In this document: positions 11,938 through 21,109 of the stretch, one piece after another | How positions within the stretch are numbered: position 1 is the first letter of the stretch | Layout: each line of letters begins with the position of its first letter | NCBI RefSeq assembly: GCF_964030925.1 | Contig: NZ_OZ034992.1 | Coordinates: forward strand, 1,054,001-1,118,000 | From: Spiroplasma_E sp902809815 | GTDB lineage: Bacteria > Bacillota_I > Bacilli_A > Mycoplasmatales > VBWQ01 | Direction: 5' to 3' | Length of the DNA stretch: 64,000 nt | Position numbers and translations under genes: made by a program | Notes under the pieces: generated by a model | The model's database searches: none | What the model was told of the DNA's origin: nothing | The model's input: the letters and a program-made list of their open reading frames with translations, nothing else

Positions 11938-13093
11938 GACATATTCCGTAATTAAATTTAATTAATTGTCAATAAAATTGTTTTAAAACTATTTAGTGTT
12001 ATTGAATATAGAAATAAATATTTTTTGAAAAAATAGTTTAAAAAATGAGTTTACATTTTAAACAAAAAATTGTTAATAATATTTTTATATTAACTCGATA
12101 AAAATTTAAATTTTAAAAAAATATTTTTAATATTTTTTTTATTTTAATGGTTTTATTTTATTAAAAATTTCACAAAGTAAGTTAAATCTTAAGTACATAA
12201 GTCTAAATTTAGATTTTCTACATTTATTTACTAAAATTTTGAATCTTTTCAATCAAACAAAGACATGTTCAACTTTAATTCTAATTTTAGATACAATCTT
12301 ATTGTATTTTCTTTCTTGTTTAGTTAATTTTTTATTTTTAATTCTTTTAATTTGTATTATTGTATTTTTATAAATATTTTGTATACCTTGATATCCTAAA
12401 TCACCAATAATTATTGTTTTTTCTGAAAATTCAAGATTTGAATTTTTTAATATTTGAAAATCATGCACTTTACCATTATCAGCAAAAATATCAACAATTT
12501 TTTTATTAAAAAAATCATATACAATTTGAAATTTTATAGAATACATTCAACTTTTACCAAAAAAATATTCTAACTGTAGTTTTTTTTAGTTGGTCTTTCA
12601 ATTTCAATCTCAGTTGAATCAATTAAATAAAATTGAAATTCATTTGAATTTTCTTGTTTTTTATCAATTTTTAATTTATATCTTTCTTTTAAAAATTGGT
12701 AATCTTTGTGGTTACTAAGTTTATTTTCTACTCAAGTAATATTTCGAAAACAACTTGATGGGCTCATTTTAGATTTAATACTCATTTGAAAAAAAGTATA
12801 ATATTCTTTTCAGTATAATAAAGTCATCATTAATCTTTCTTCTACTGAAAGTTTATTTTTTCGACCTTTATTTTTTTCTAATTTTTCTATTTCAATTAAT
12901 TTTTCTAACATTTCATTAAAATGAAAACGTTTTATACCAAAATATCTGTAAAATTCTTCATTTTTTAATTTTTTTAAATTTTCAAAAATCATTTTTATCA
13001 ACACTTTTCTAAATTTATTGTTAATAACAAAATTATAAAATAAATTTTAAAATTATTAATTGACTTTTAAAAAATTTAATTACGGAATATGTC
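11938..13093 (-). mobile_element. IS5-type insertion sequence, complete
   Basis: Bounded by inverted ends GACATATTCCGTAATTAAAT at both sides; the right end reads the complement, ending at 13093. Length about 1156 bases. It encodes one transposase in two overlapping frames and interrupts the permease gene. A second, truncated copy lies at 33356-34145. The exact target duplication could not be fixed: the flanks TTG and TTT differ. Confidence 0.8.
12139..12992 (-). CDS. IS5-family transposase made by probable -1 frameshifting
   Basis: The first frame (start ATG 12992; an upstream GTG at 13004 is possible) holds a helix-turn-helix region and the first catalytic Asp (YLIDSTEIEIERP). It stops at TAG just after KKNYS. 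Before that stop lies ACT-AAA-AAA-AAC, whose A-AAA-AAC is a canonical slippery heptamer. A -1 shift there continues into the second frame, which carries the second Asp (IIIGDLGYQG) and the Glu (IRIKVEHVF), completing the DDE triad. Total about 285 residues. The same junction is present in the second copy at about 33985, so it is not random decay. It cuts and pastes the element. Confidence 0.75.
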
Positions 13094-13281
13094 TTTTCTT
13101 TACCATTAATTAAGTCTCTAGGAGTTGTTCCTATTCATAATCCTCCATCATAATAAGGTTGGAATAAATAGTTAGCATGTTGTTTAACTTTATTAGTAAC
13201 TGATTGACCATCACGATTGGGGTTAACTTCAATTCAATTACGAATTAAACCTTTTCACGCTTCTAAATTTATTTTTATCAT

Positions 13282-13560
13282 AATTACTTTTTTCCTTTCA
13301 TTAAAATAATAAGATTTATTAAAATATTAATTTTTCTAAAGTTATTTCAAAATAAAAAATAATTGGCAATTTAGCACCAATTTTAAAATGTTATTAGGAA
13401 AATTAAATTAAAATAAATCTTAATTCTAATTTTATACTTGAAAAAATTAATATGTAATAAAAAATTTCTTATAAAAAAATATTTTTTTATAAGAAATTTT
13501 TTAACAATACTTAAAAATGTCCAAAAAATAGACATTTTTAATAAAAATAAATTGGGAGAT
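13282..13560. other. intergenic stretch with two strong palindromes
   Basis: No gene is seen. A 44-base A/T palindrome lies at 13459-13502 and a smaller hairpin with a GTC/GAC core at 13512-13540. Either could end transcription. Confidence 0.5.
13459..13502. terminator. 44-base perfect palindrome
   Basis: Left arm AAAAAATTTCTTATAAAAAA with two more bases pairs with its exact complement, with no loop to spare. It is terminator-like but unusually long; it could also extrude as a cruciform. Confidence 0.5.
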
Positions 13561-14690
13561 GGTGGTTGGCCCTTAATTACTGGACCATTTTTGATATAAA
13601 ATTCTAAATTTTAATTTGTAAAATTGGTGGTTTTAGAAATTTAGAATGTATTCTTTCATAATTATAAAACATAACATATTGATTTACATCATTTATAGCT
13701 TCATTGATGGATAAATATTGATTTGATCCTTTAGGTAGTCATTCTTGAGATAAATGAGAAAATCAGTTTTCAGATAATACATTACCACCAATATCATAAG
13801 GTTGTTTTTTGCTTAAAATTATTTGTTTATCCTCTGCTCATTTTGTGATATCCTGACAATAAAATTCGTTGGCGTTATCTGAATGTAAAATAACATTTTT
13901 TACTTGATTTCAAGAAAATTGTTTGTTGATTTTTTCAAGAGCAGGAAGAATTAAATCCTGATATGATTTATTAGGAGCAATATTATAACTAACAACATTA
14001 TTTGAATAAAAATCAATAATTACAAAAAGATATAATCATCCTTCTTTAGTATTTATTTGTTTAGTGTCCATTGATCAAATTTGATTTGAAGAGGTTGTAC
14101 TTTTATAATCTTTGTTTACTTTATCCATTGTAGGTATTCACTTATTTGGATTTTTTTTGTTTTTAGGATAGTTATTTTTAGTTTGTTTTAATCCTTGAAT
14201 ATTGTGTTCTTTCATAATTTTTCGCATTTGTTTTATTGATAATTCTATATTTAAAATGATATTTTTTTCTTGTTTTAATCACTCTTTAAAAGCTGAAAAA
14301 ATTCTTAAATATCCATAAATTCTGCCTTTTCTTGTAGAATGAAATTCGATTAAAAGTTGGCATATTTTTTGATATTTATGATTGCATTTAATAATATGAT
14401 TTTCTTCTTTTTTAATAGGTTTTTGTTTATTTTTTAAAAAGTAATATGTTGATCTGTTTAATTGAAGATATTGACATAGGTTTCTAATTGAATATTGATT
14501 TTTACAATCATCAATAATTTTAATTTTTTCTTTGATATTTAATTTGTTAATTACTAATGCTATTTGTTTAATTTTATCCATTAATAAAAATCCTTTCAGG
14601 TTAAAATTAGTGTTAATTATATAACACAATTGTTTTTAGAATACATTCAGGTTTTTTAAATTAATGGTCTAGTAAAAAGGGCTAAGTGGC
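13561..14690 (-). mobile_element. IS3-type insertion sequence, copy 1 (intact)
   Basis: Ends are GGTGGTTGGCCC at the left and GGGCTAAGTGGC at the right, with imperfect inverted repeats of about 30 bases around CCCTT..TACTGGACCATT. The three bases GAT occur on both flanks, a target duplication of the size IS3-family elements make. 1130 bases long. One of six copies in the window. Confidence 0.85.
13604..14581 (-). CDS. IS3-family transposase, copy 1
   Basis: 325 residues in one frame, with many TGA-Trp codons. Residues 1-60 form a helix-turn-helix of the OrfB-leader type (NLCQYLQLNRSTYYFLKNK). An rve integrase core follows with the DDE residues in SMDTKQI, LHSDNANEF and LSENWFSH. AAAGGA precedes the ATG. 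No separate OrfA frame is found upstream, so this element makes its transposase from one ORF. The product inserts and excises the element. Confidence 0.88.
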
Positions 14691-14948
14691 GATTGTCAAA
14701 AATCCGGAATAAATTAAATCTTATATAGTCTTATTATTATGTTAGACAAGAAATAATTTGGATTTTTATGAAATTGTATTTAAATAATATAATTTTTTTA
14801 ACTTAAATGCAACTAAAATACTTATTTTTAAAAATTACTAAAAAATTAAAAAATAAATTTAATATTTATACACAACAAAAATTCTTATTAAAGCGTATTT
14901 AATAAGTTTTATTCTATTTTGATTTTTAAAAAAAAGTTAAATTTTAAT

Positions 14949-16079
14949 TTATAATAATTGTATCTCTGTATTTATCTTATTACATTTAAAAATAACCATT
15001 TTAATATAAATTGAAATATTATAAGTTCTATTACCAAGCATTTCTTTTAAAACATGTCAAATATTAGTTTCAGTAAAGCAACCAATATTTCATTTCTTAC
15101 CTTGATTTTCAATACCTTGTTTATTATTTTTAAAATATTTTTTCTTTAATTTTTTATGATTTTCTAATTCTTTATATAAATAATCAATTAATTGTTCATA
15201 TTGACCATTATTAATTAAATTTTTACAGTAATTATATTCTTTTAAATATTTTCCTTTATTTCCCGCCATTATACCAAGATATAATGTTCTAATTAAATGG
15301 AATTTATCTAAAACAAACTGTGCACCTAAATAATTAGTAACTTCTTTAATTCATCCTGCACTATCACCACAAATAATAATTTTTGCTTGCTCAATATTTT
15401 CATAAAATTTTTGACAATGTTCTTTAACAAATTCAGAAGTTTTTTTAACTCCAATTGCTGTTTTTGTTGGTCTAATAATTGCTTTTACTCTTTTATTTTG
15501 TACTTTGTGATTAATATTATCTGTATATGTTACTATTAATCGCATAGAATGTTTTGTACCTTTACGTTTAAAATTTCAAAATTTTCGGTGGCCATCATCA
15601 ATTGCTACAAAAATAGGTTGATTTTTTTCTAATTTTACTTTTACTGGATTTGCTTCAATTACTTCTAAATTTTTAAAAACTCTATGAATAGAACTAAGAC
15701 TAATATTTGCTTTTTTTATAATATCTCAAATATCTCTGTATCTTTTTCCATCAGCAAAATATTCAATAATAGTTTGTTCAATATCTTCACCTATTCTTTT
15801 ATATTTTGGCAGTTCTAGTATTTCATCAACTAAACAAATACGAACTCATTTTTGCAATTTTTCATCAAAGTATTCATAAATTCTTCTTTTATAAGTTACT
15901 AATCCATACATTATTTTTCTTGTTCGATATTGATAATCAACAATTTTATATTTCTTTTTATCTCTTGTATTTTTTATTCTTCAATCTATTTTTTCTCATT
16001 TATTTGTTATATGTTTTAAAACTAATTTATCAATTTTTGCATTTTGTTCTCTAAAATTTCATTTATAATTAAAATTCAA
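14949..16079 (-). CDS. UPF0236 / ISLre2-type transposase-like protein
   Basis: 376 residues. The start is TTG at 16079: it has AGGAG seven bases upstream, while no ATG does. Features of the UPF0236 family include a charged N-terminal domain, the central AIDDGHRKFW, the IICGDSAGWI motif, then FVLDKFHLIRTL and HVLKEMLGN near the C-terminus. Such genes are mobile or domesticated transposases, common in Spiroplasma and Firmicutes. Matching element ends were not found. About 377 residues is somewhat short for the family, so the C-terminus may be trimmed. Confidence 0.75.
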
Positions 16080-16254
16080 ATTTACTTCTCCTAACTATTT
16101 TAAAAAAATCAAAATTTATTGTAAATAATTTAAAATATTAATTTACTTGTTTATTATATACATATATAAGTGTAATTTAAAATTCAATAAAAAAACCACT
16201 TTCATATTTAAAATATAATAAACAATTTCAATATAATTAATAGTATAGGTCTCA

Positions 16255-16288
16255 CAAAATAAACACCTTTTATTTAGGCGTTATTTTG
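16255..16288. terminator. imperfect hairpin upstream of the miniprotein repeat
   Basis: CAAAATAAACACCTTTT can pair with the segment ending GGCGTTATTTTG, with mismatches. It could terminate transcription or sit in the leader of the gene at 16369. The rest of 16080-16368 shows no gene. Confidence 0.35.
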
Positions 16289-16368
16289 CATTTAAAAGCA
16301 TACTTGTAAAAATAATCAAAAATAGTACAATTTATAAGTAAAATCAAGGAAAAAAGGAGTAATTTAAT

Positions 16369-16569
16369 ATGAAAACATCTAAAAATAATACAACAACATG
16401 ATATGTAGATAATATAAACGGAGTTAGACAATCAATCACTTATAATGAAGAAGTATGAGAACATATAAATTTAAATGAAGTAGTAGAAGATAAAAAAATA
16501 AAAAACAATAAACAAAAACAAAATATCAAAAAAAGTAAATGTTGTTCAAAACGTTGTACAATTTTATAA
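16369..16569 (+). CDS. 66-residue basic protein with C-terminal CTIL, copy A
   Basis: ATG with AAAAGGAGT upstream. The protein starts MKTSKNNTTTWYVDNINGVR, is polar and becomes strongly basic, ending KKSKCCSKRCTIL. There is no signal peptide or membrane segment. The last four residues fit a CaaX prenylation box with Leu at X, preceded by Cys pairs and lysines as in eukaryotic small GTPases. It is repeated almost exactly 226 bases downstream. No bacterial family recognised; a role in the host is inference only. Confidence 0.65.
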
Positions 16570-16594
16570 AAATATAAGTAAGGAGTAATTTAAT

Positions 16595-16795
16595 ATGAAA
16601 ACATCTAAAAATAATACAACAACATGATATGTAGATAATATAAACGGAGTTAGACAATCAATCACTTATAATGAAGAAGTATGAGAACATATAAATTTAA
16701 ATGAAGTAGTAGAAGATAAAAAAATAAAAAACAATAAACAAAAACAAAATATCAAAAAAAGTAAATGTTGTTCAAAACGTTGTACAATTTTATAA
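16595..16795 (+). CDS. 66-residue basic protein with C-terminal CTIL, copy B
   Basis: By eye identical in sequence to copy A, including its ribosome-binding region (AAGGAG). It arose by a 226-base tandem duplication. The same leader and first codons (ATGAAAACAT) recur a third time at 16821 but run into a different gene, so the unit boundary lies just inside that gene's start. Confidence 0.65.
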
Positions 16796-16820
16796 AAATA
16801 TAAGTAAGTAGTAATTTAAT

Positions 16821-17158
16821 ATGAAAACATGAATAAAAACAAATTTAAGTAAAATAACATTAGCATTAGCACTAACTGGTGCTACAACCGGAACAATAGG
16901 ATTAATCATGGGGGGGTACTTACCCATAATGTTAGTGGAGTTAAATATTTTTTAACTCCACATAAACAAGTTGAATGAGGTGTTCAAACTATTTGGACAA
17001 CTAATCCTAATGATACTTTAAAAAAAGATTATAAATTTGAGTTATATTTTGCAGATGAACCGTTAAGAAGAAAATTTGATATATCTTTTCAAAATTGATA
17101 TTACAGTACAGATATATTATGAAATGGTAAATATCCTAATGGATATTTTAATAAATAA
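16821..17158 (+). pseudogene. secreted protein with a frameshifting G7 tract
   Basis: The N-terminus MKTWIKTNLSKITLALALTG is a signal-peptide-like sequence. At 16911-16917 the run of seven G puts the frame on a path to TAA at 16953. With eight (or five) G the frame would continue from VLTHNVSGVKYF to NGKYPNGYFNK, stop at 17156-17158, giving about 112 residues. The ribosome-binding site is weak (AAGTAG). A G7 run in such AT-rich DNA is unusual and is where slipped-strand switching would act; a fixed frameshift or read error is the alternative. Function unknown. Confidence 0.55.
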
Positions 17159-17159
17159 T

Positions 17160-17633
17160 TTATATCTCTAAGTTAATATAAGAAATATTTTCATTATATT
17201 TATCAAATAAATTAATATTTTGTAAGTTTATTTCTTGTTTATCAGTAATTAAAATTAAATCATAGTTACCAGCACCAAAAATACCACTGATTTCAATCCG
17301 ATTTAAGTTATTAATCGGATTTTCAATTTGTAATTCAAATTCGCTATTATTATCAATTTTTAAAATTTCTTTATAAAATTCTAATTTAGAATATAATTGA
17401 GATTTATTTGAACCATATAAATTTAAAGCATTTTCAATTTTTTTATTATTAATAATTAATTTTGTAAAATATTTTCCATATTCACCATTAGCTAATGTTC
17501 AATCAGCAGGAACTAATGATGGAATATTATTACTTTCTAATTCATTTGTAATAGATAATCAATTAAATTGATTATCATCAAGTTTAAATAATTCATTTTG
17601 ACTAATATCATTATTTTTTAATTTAATATTATT
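17160..17633 (-). pseudogene. C-terminal part of an unknown protein, cut by an IS3-type copy
   Basis: Open on the minus strand from the IS junction at 17633 to a stop at 17160-17162, about 157 residues, with two TGA-Trp codons. Its composition (Asn-, Leu-, Ile-rich, with SLVPADWTLANGEYGKYF) suggests an extracellular or adhesin-like domain, but no family is recognised. The start has been lost to the IS insertion. It converges on the secreted-protein gene with one base between the two stops. Confidence 0.55.
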
Positions 17634-18548
17634 GGTGGTTGGCCCTTAATTACTGGACCATTTTTGATATAAAATTCTAAATTTTAATTTGTAAAATTGG
17701 TGGTTTTAGAAATTTAGAATGTATTCTTTCATAATTATAAAACATAACATATTGATTTACATCATTTATAGCTTCATTGATGGATAAATATTGATTTGAT
17801 CCTTTAGGTAGTCATTCTTGAGATAAATGAGAAAATCAGTTTTCAGATAATACATTACCACCAATATCATAAGGTTGTTTTTTGCTTAAAATTATTTGTT
17901 TATCCTCTGCTCATTTTGTGATATCCTGACAATAAAATTCGTTGGCGTTATCTGAATGTAAAATAACATTTTTTACTTGATTTCAATAAAATTGTTTGTT
18001 GATTTTTTCAAGAGCAGGAAGAATTAAATCCTGATATGATTTATTAGGAGCAATATTATAACTAACAACATTATTTGAATAAAAATCAATAATTACAAAA
18101 AGATATAATCATCCTTCTTTAGTATTTATTTGTTTAGTGTCCATTGATCAAATTTGATTTGAAGAGGTTGTACTTTTATAATCTTTGTTTACTTTATCCA
18201 TTGTAGGTATTCACTTATTTGGATTTTTTTTGTTTTTAGGATAGTTATTTTTAGTTTGTTTTAATCCTTGAATATTGTGTTCTTTCATAATTTTTCGCAT
18301 TTGTTTTATTGATAATTCTATATTTAAAATGATATTTTTTTCTTGTTTTAATCACTCTTTAAAAGCTGAAAAAATTCTTAAATATCCATAAATTCTGCCT
18401 TTTCTTGTAGAATGAAATTCGATTAAAAGTTGGCATATTTTTTGATATTTATGATTGCATTTAATAATATGATTTTCTTCTTTTTTAATAGGTTTTTGTT
18501 TATTTTTTAAAAAGTAATATGTTGATCTGTTTAATTGAAGATATTGAC
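17634..18548 (-). mobile_element. IS3-type insertion sequence, copy 2 (right end lost)
   Basis: It starts with the usual GGTGGTTGGCCC and matches copy 1 up to GAAGATATTGAC at 18548, then switches to unrelated DNA (GGGAGGTTCCC). About 220 bases of the transposase-start side are missing. The break marks the outer edge of the P1 phage segment. Confidence 0.85.
17677..18548 (-). pseudogene. IS3-family transposase, copy 2, N-terminus lost
   Basis: The C-terminal 290 residues are intact up to the truncation at 18548, which removes the start codon and about 35 residues of the helix-turn-helix. One substitution (TCT to TAT, Ser to Tyr) near 17985 distinguishes it from the other copies. Inactive. Confidence 0.8.
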
Positions 18549-18710
18549 GGGAGGTTCCCAAAAAAGTAGGAAGATGAATTACTAGATAAATAAATTCTTT
18601 TGAATATTACCATTTCAAAATGATGATAGACAAATTAAATTCTCTTTTACCCTTAAATTTATATTCGACGTATTTTAAAAAATATACATTTAAAAAATTA
18701 TTATCAAAGG

Positions 18711-18741
18711 AAAAAGACAAGAAATAATCTTGTCTTTTTTT
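18711..18741. terminator. terminator at the outer edge of P1
   Basis: AAAAAGACAAGA pairs with TCTTGTCTTTTT, followed by T. The same hairpin is present at the outer edge of P2 (28138-28168). Confidence 0.8.
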
Positions 18742-18774
18742 GTAATTGTAAAATTTTAAATTTTTTATTATTAG

Positions 18775-19110
18775 CACCCTTTAAATATCTACTACACGCA
18801 GTGACCAAGTAGGAGAAAGTTAATAATTAATAATCTTCTTTAACGCTATTATCAACAAGTGTTAGGGAACTAAAAAAGTGAACTACAACACAGTTGTTAA
18901 AAATAGTAGCTAGAACATGTGGACTTGCATGGATAAATAAAAAGTGGAGTGATACCTAATAAAATATACTAACCATTAATGGTAATTCTTGGGGTGGGAG
19001 CGAATTGGAAACTAGTATATATAGACCTGTTGTAGGGACCTATTGTATTAATTCTATTCTTTATTTAACCAACCTTGCCACTCTCCAGTGAGCAAGTGTT
19101 GGTTTTATTT
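18775..19110 (+). ncRNA. putative structured phage RNA, P1 copy
   Basis: About 330 bases without a reading frame but far richer in G and C than the surroundings, conserved in P2. Helices visible include AATTC/GAATT (18984-18988 with 19002-19006). In P2 this helix is AATCC/GGATT, a compensatory U-A to C-G change. The 3' end is a hairpin AACCAAC..GTTGGTT (19067-19104) followed by TTTTATTTTTT, a good terminator. Function is unknown: a regulatory RNA, a packaging or origin element, or a long leader. No match to tmRNA, RNase P or SRP RNA motifs was seen. Confidence 0.5.
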
Positions 19111-19388
19111 TTTATTTTTTTTGAAAAATTTTTTGGGCGAGAAAATAAATTTCAAACTTGTAAAAAAAATTGAGCGGTGCCGGTTCAATTAAAATATTAA
19201 TTTATTAAACATAAATTAAATAAATATTGAATCGAATGCCTCGATTTCTTTTTAAAATTTCACAATTTATTTTTGAGCCCAGTTTTCATGGAATGAATAA
19301 AACGAATAGTAGTATTATTAATAACCTAAAAATCAAAATATATGTTCTTTATGCTAGAAGCAACAGAACATATTAGGAAAGGATTATT
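19111..19388 (+). promoter_or_regulatory. control region before the P1 early genes
   Basis: Holds a G/C-rich dyad AATTGAGCGG..GGTTCAATT near 19171-19193, a small hairpin AATCGA..TCGATT near 19230, and a perfect 9-base hairpin ATATGTTCT (19340-19348) / AGAACATAT (19365-19373). The last ends six bases before the AGGAAAGGA of the first gene. All recur in P2. The last hairpin is well placed to control translation or bind a repressor. Confidence 0.5.
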
Positions 19389-19640
19389 ATGGTAATAGAA
19401 ATTCTTGATTATGAAGCACTAAGAAAGATTGATAAAAAAATTAAAAAAAGAAGAAAAAGATGTGTTGAATGTAATGAATTATATGAAGATGACAAAATCC
19501 AAATGTTTTATCGCTTTAAAACAGAATTAGAAGCAGAACAACATGATATTAGAAAATTTGAAGATGATTATGATATTGATGAACATTTGGATTATACAAA
19601 ACCATTTGGATATGTTTGTGATTGATGTAGAAGTGATTAA
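19389..19640 (+). CDS. phage four-cysteine zinc-ribbon protein (P1)
   Basis: 83 residues, start chosen by AGGAAAGGA eight bases upstream. CVEC at residues ~25-28 and CDWC near residue 78 make a CxxC..CxxC zinc site around an acidic, helical middle. A TGA codes the Trp of CDWC. First gene of the early operon; the P2 version (27244-27495) differs at about eleven residues. Probably a DNA- or protein-binding regulator. Confidence 0.7.
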
Positions 19641-19642
19641 TT

Positions 19643-19816
19643 ATGCAAAAAAAGTATTTTTGTTGAACTTGTAAACAACATAAATTAGATTATTTATTCT
19701 TTAATACTAATGATATAAAAACAAAAAAATATTTTTTAAGAGATAAAAATAGTAAAGCAATTTGTTATGACTGTATTTTAAATATTAGGTTAAGTAGGAG
19801 GTATAAATATGAATAA
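19643..19816 (+). CDS. phage CxxC miniprotein (P1)
   Basis: 57 residues starting MQKKYFCWTCKQHKLDYLFF, with a second Cys pair in ICYDC, forming a likely zinc knuckle. It starts two bases after the previous stop and overlaps the next start by eight bases, the usual tight packing in this phage. The counterpart in P2 is 27068-27241. Confidence 0.65.
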
Positions 19817-19937
19817 AGCAAAATTCATTACATATTTAGAAAATAAAATTGAAAATGATGGATATAGAAGTGCAAATGTTGATGCCATATATTATTCATT
19901 AATTAAAAAAATCAATAATGGTGAATTTGATTGATAA
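19809..19937 (+). CDS. phage miniprotein, deletion-fused form (P1)
   Basis: 42 residues with a strong AGGAGG upstream. In P2 this sequence is the C-terminal 42 residues of a longer zinc-finger protein, and the start codon and ribosome-binding site used here belong to a different gene (MNKQKIF...). P1 has lost the DNA in between, joined at a shared AATAAA. The remaining ORF may be a fossil rather than a functional gene. Confidence 0.5.
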
Positions 19938-20401
19938 TGCAATATGAATTAATTATTGGTATTGACCCAGCAGGAATAGGTAGTAATGGAATGGTTATAT
20001 ATTCAAGTGAAACTAATAATATTGTTTTTAATGAAACATTTAATACATTAACTGTTTTATGAACTAAAAATATGTATAAAGAAAAAATGCAATTAATTAA
20101 AGAAAAATTTATTGATAAAAAAATATTAGTTATTGTAGAAAATTTCTTTTTAAGTTCAAAACAATTATTAACTAATCCATTAGCAACACCTAAAATTATT
20201 GGTGCATTAATGGTATTAGTACAAGATGTTTTCAACTGAGATTATCTAGAAAACCACCCAAAAAATAAAAATAAAATAACAAATTATAAAGGAAATATAA
20301 AATTAACAAAACATGAACAAGATGCTTATAAGCATATTCAATATTATTTAAAAAATCATAAAAAAATATTAATTTTTGATAATTATTTAAGGAAATTATA
20401 A
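19937..20401 (+). CDS. RuvC-like Holliday-junction resolvase (phage)
   Basis: 154 residues; the ATG overlaps the previous stop (TAATG). The RNase H-like fold is marked by ELIIGIDPAGIGSNG (catalytic Asp at residue ~9), a central VIVENFF (Glu) and a C-terminal HEQDAYKHIQYYL (Asp), matching RuvC-type phage resolvases. It would resolve branched replication or recombination intermediates before packaging. The P2 copy is truncated by IS copy 4. Confidence 0.75.
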
Positions 20402-20403
20402 AA

Positions 20404-20697
20404 ATGAAAGATAAAGAAAATTATGTCAAATTAACAGTAAAACTGAGTAACACTATTGAAGCAAAATATTACGAAAAAGGTAATAAGGAATTATATTATA
20501 GTGTTCGTGGTCAATGAAATGGATTAAATTATGTTACTTTAATTTTTAATAAACCAAAACTTTATAACCGATGTATTTTATTAAACAAAAACGATGAAAT
20601 TATTGTAACTGGTCAAATCTTTAACACTTTAAACATTCCTAAAAATCGTGCATTTTGTTCAATCAATGTTAAATGATTTAAAAAATGAAAAGAGTAA
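20404..20697 (+). CDS. phage protein, possibly single-strand-binding-like
   Basis: 97 residues. Alternating polar and hydrophobic segments (YYSVRGQWNGLNYVTLIFN, DEIIVTGQIFNTL) look like a small beta-barrel, and three aromatic Trp residues (TGA) sit near strands, as in OB-fold proteins. No motif is decisive. It lies between the resolvase and a membrane protein. Only the last nine codons survive in P2. Confidence 0.5.
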
Positions 20698-20700
20698 AAA

Positions 20701-20862
20701 ATGATATTATGAAAAATTTTATTAATAGCACCAATATTAATAACAAGTATAACACTAATAATATTTTTAATTTATATAATTAAAGATTTAAAAAATGAAT
20801 ATAAAATATTGAAAATATTAAGTGAAATTTCTAATCAAATTAAAAATAAGGAGAATAATTAA
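20701..20862 (+). CDS. phage single-pass membrane miniprotein (P1)
   Basis: 53 residues: one hydrophobic segment (residues 5-27, ILLIAPILITSITLIIFLIY) then a charged helix. No recognised family; could be a spanin- or holin-like accessory. The next ATG overlaps its stop. Confidence 0.6.
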
Positions 20863-21098
20863 TGATAATATTACCTACTTTGTTTGAAAATAAAGATGAA
20901 ATTGAAATATTATCACCATTTCCAAAAGCAATTCATACAAGTAATGATATTAGAGCAATTATTTTAAGACAATACCCAAATGTTAAATCAAAACACATAA
21001 TTGTTTCTGACCCCGAAAGTAATGTTGCATTAATAGTTGGTGATAATGATGTTTATCAAGGTTGAATTAAAGTAACAATTAAAAAATTAGAAAATTAA
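20862..21098 (+). CDS. phage protein of unknown function (P1)
   Basis: 78 residues (MIILPTLFENKDEIEILSPF...), soluble, one TGA-Trp. Its start overlaps the previous stop by one base. The P2 copy (24806-25042) has the same protein sequence. No family recognised. Confidence 0.6.
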
Positions 21099-21109
21099 AG
21101 GAGATTAAA

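Larger units (their letters stand above)
10634..13281 (-). pseudogene. amino-acid permease (APC family), split by an IS and a frameshift
   Basis: Three blocks form one permease: 13281-13094, 11937 to about 11380, and about 11385-10634. The middle block contains the APC-type stretch FFYFFIGFETFIVVGKNVKN followed by a charged N-P-T-K turn and further membrane helices. The C-terminal block has five or so helices and a polar tail. A complete IS5-type element is inserted after residue ~63, and a one-base frameshift near 11380 separates GATNEYI from PNNVISGIAG. The first block starts at an ATG with AAAGGA upstream, but it lacks the two N-terminal helices expected of APC transporters, so the gene may also have been shortened at its start. 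Non-functional as it stands. Confidence 0.75.
16356..16807 (+). repeat. 226-base tandem duplication (two units)
   Basis: Each unit holds a ribosome-binding site, the 66-codon gene and about 28 bases of spacer. Bases 16356-16581 and 16582-16807 are near-identical. A partial third unit covers only the leader and ATG of the gene at 16821, where the binding site has changed from AAGGAG to AAGTAG. Confidence 0.8.

Noticed and set aside
11930..13100. Target duplication of the IS5-type copy
   Set aside because: Left flank TTG and right flank TTT do not match unambiguously, and the permease frame cannot be restored with certainty.
18775..19110. RNase P RNA, tmRNA or SRP RNA
   Set aside because: The expected core motifs of each are missing, and the element is duplicated with phage genes.
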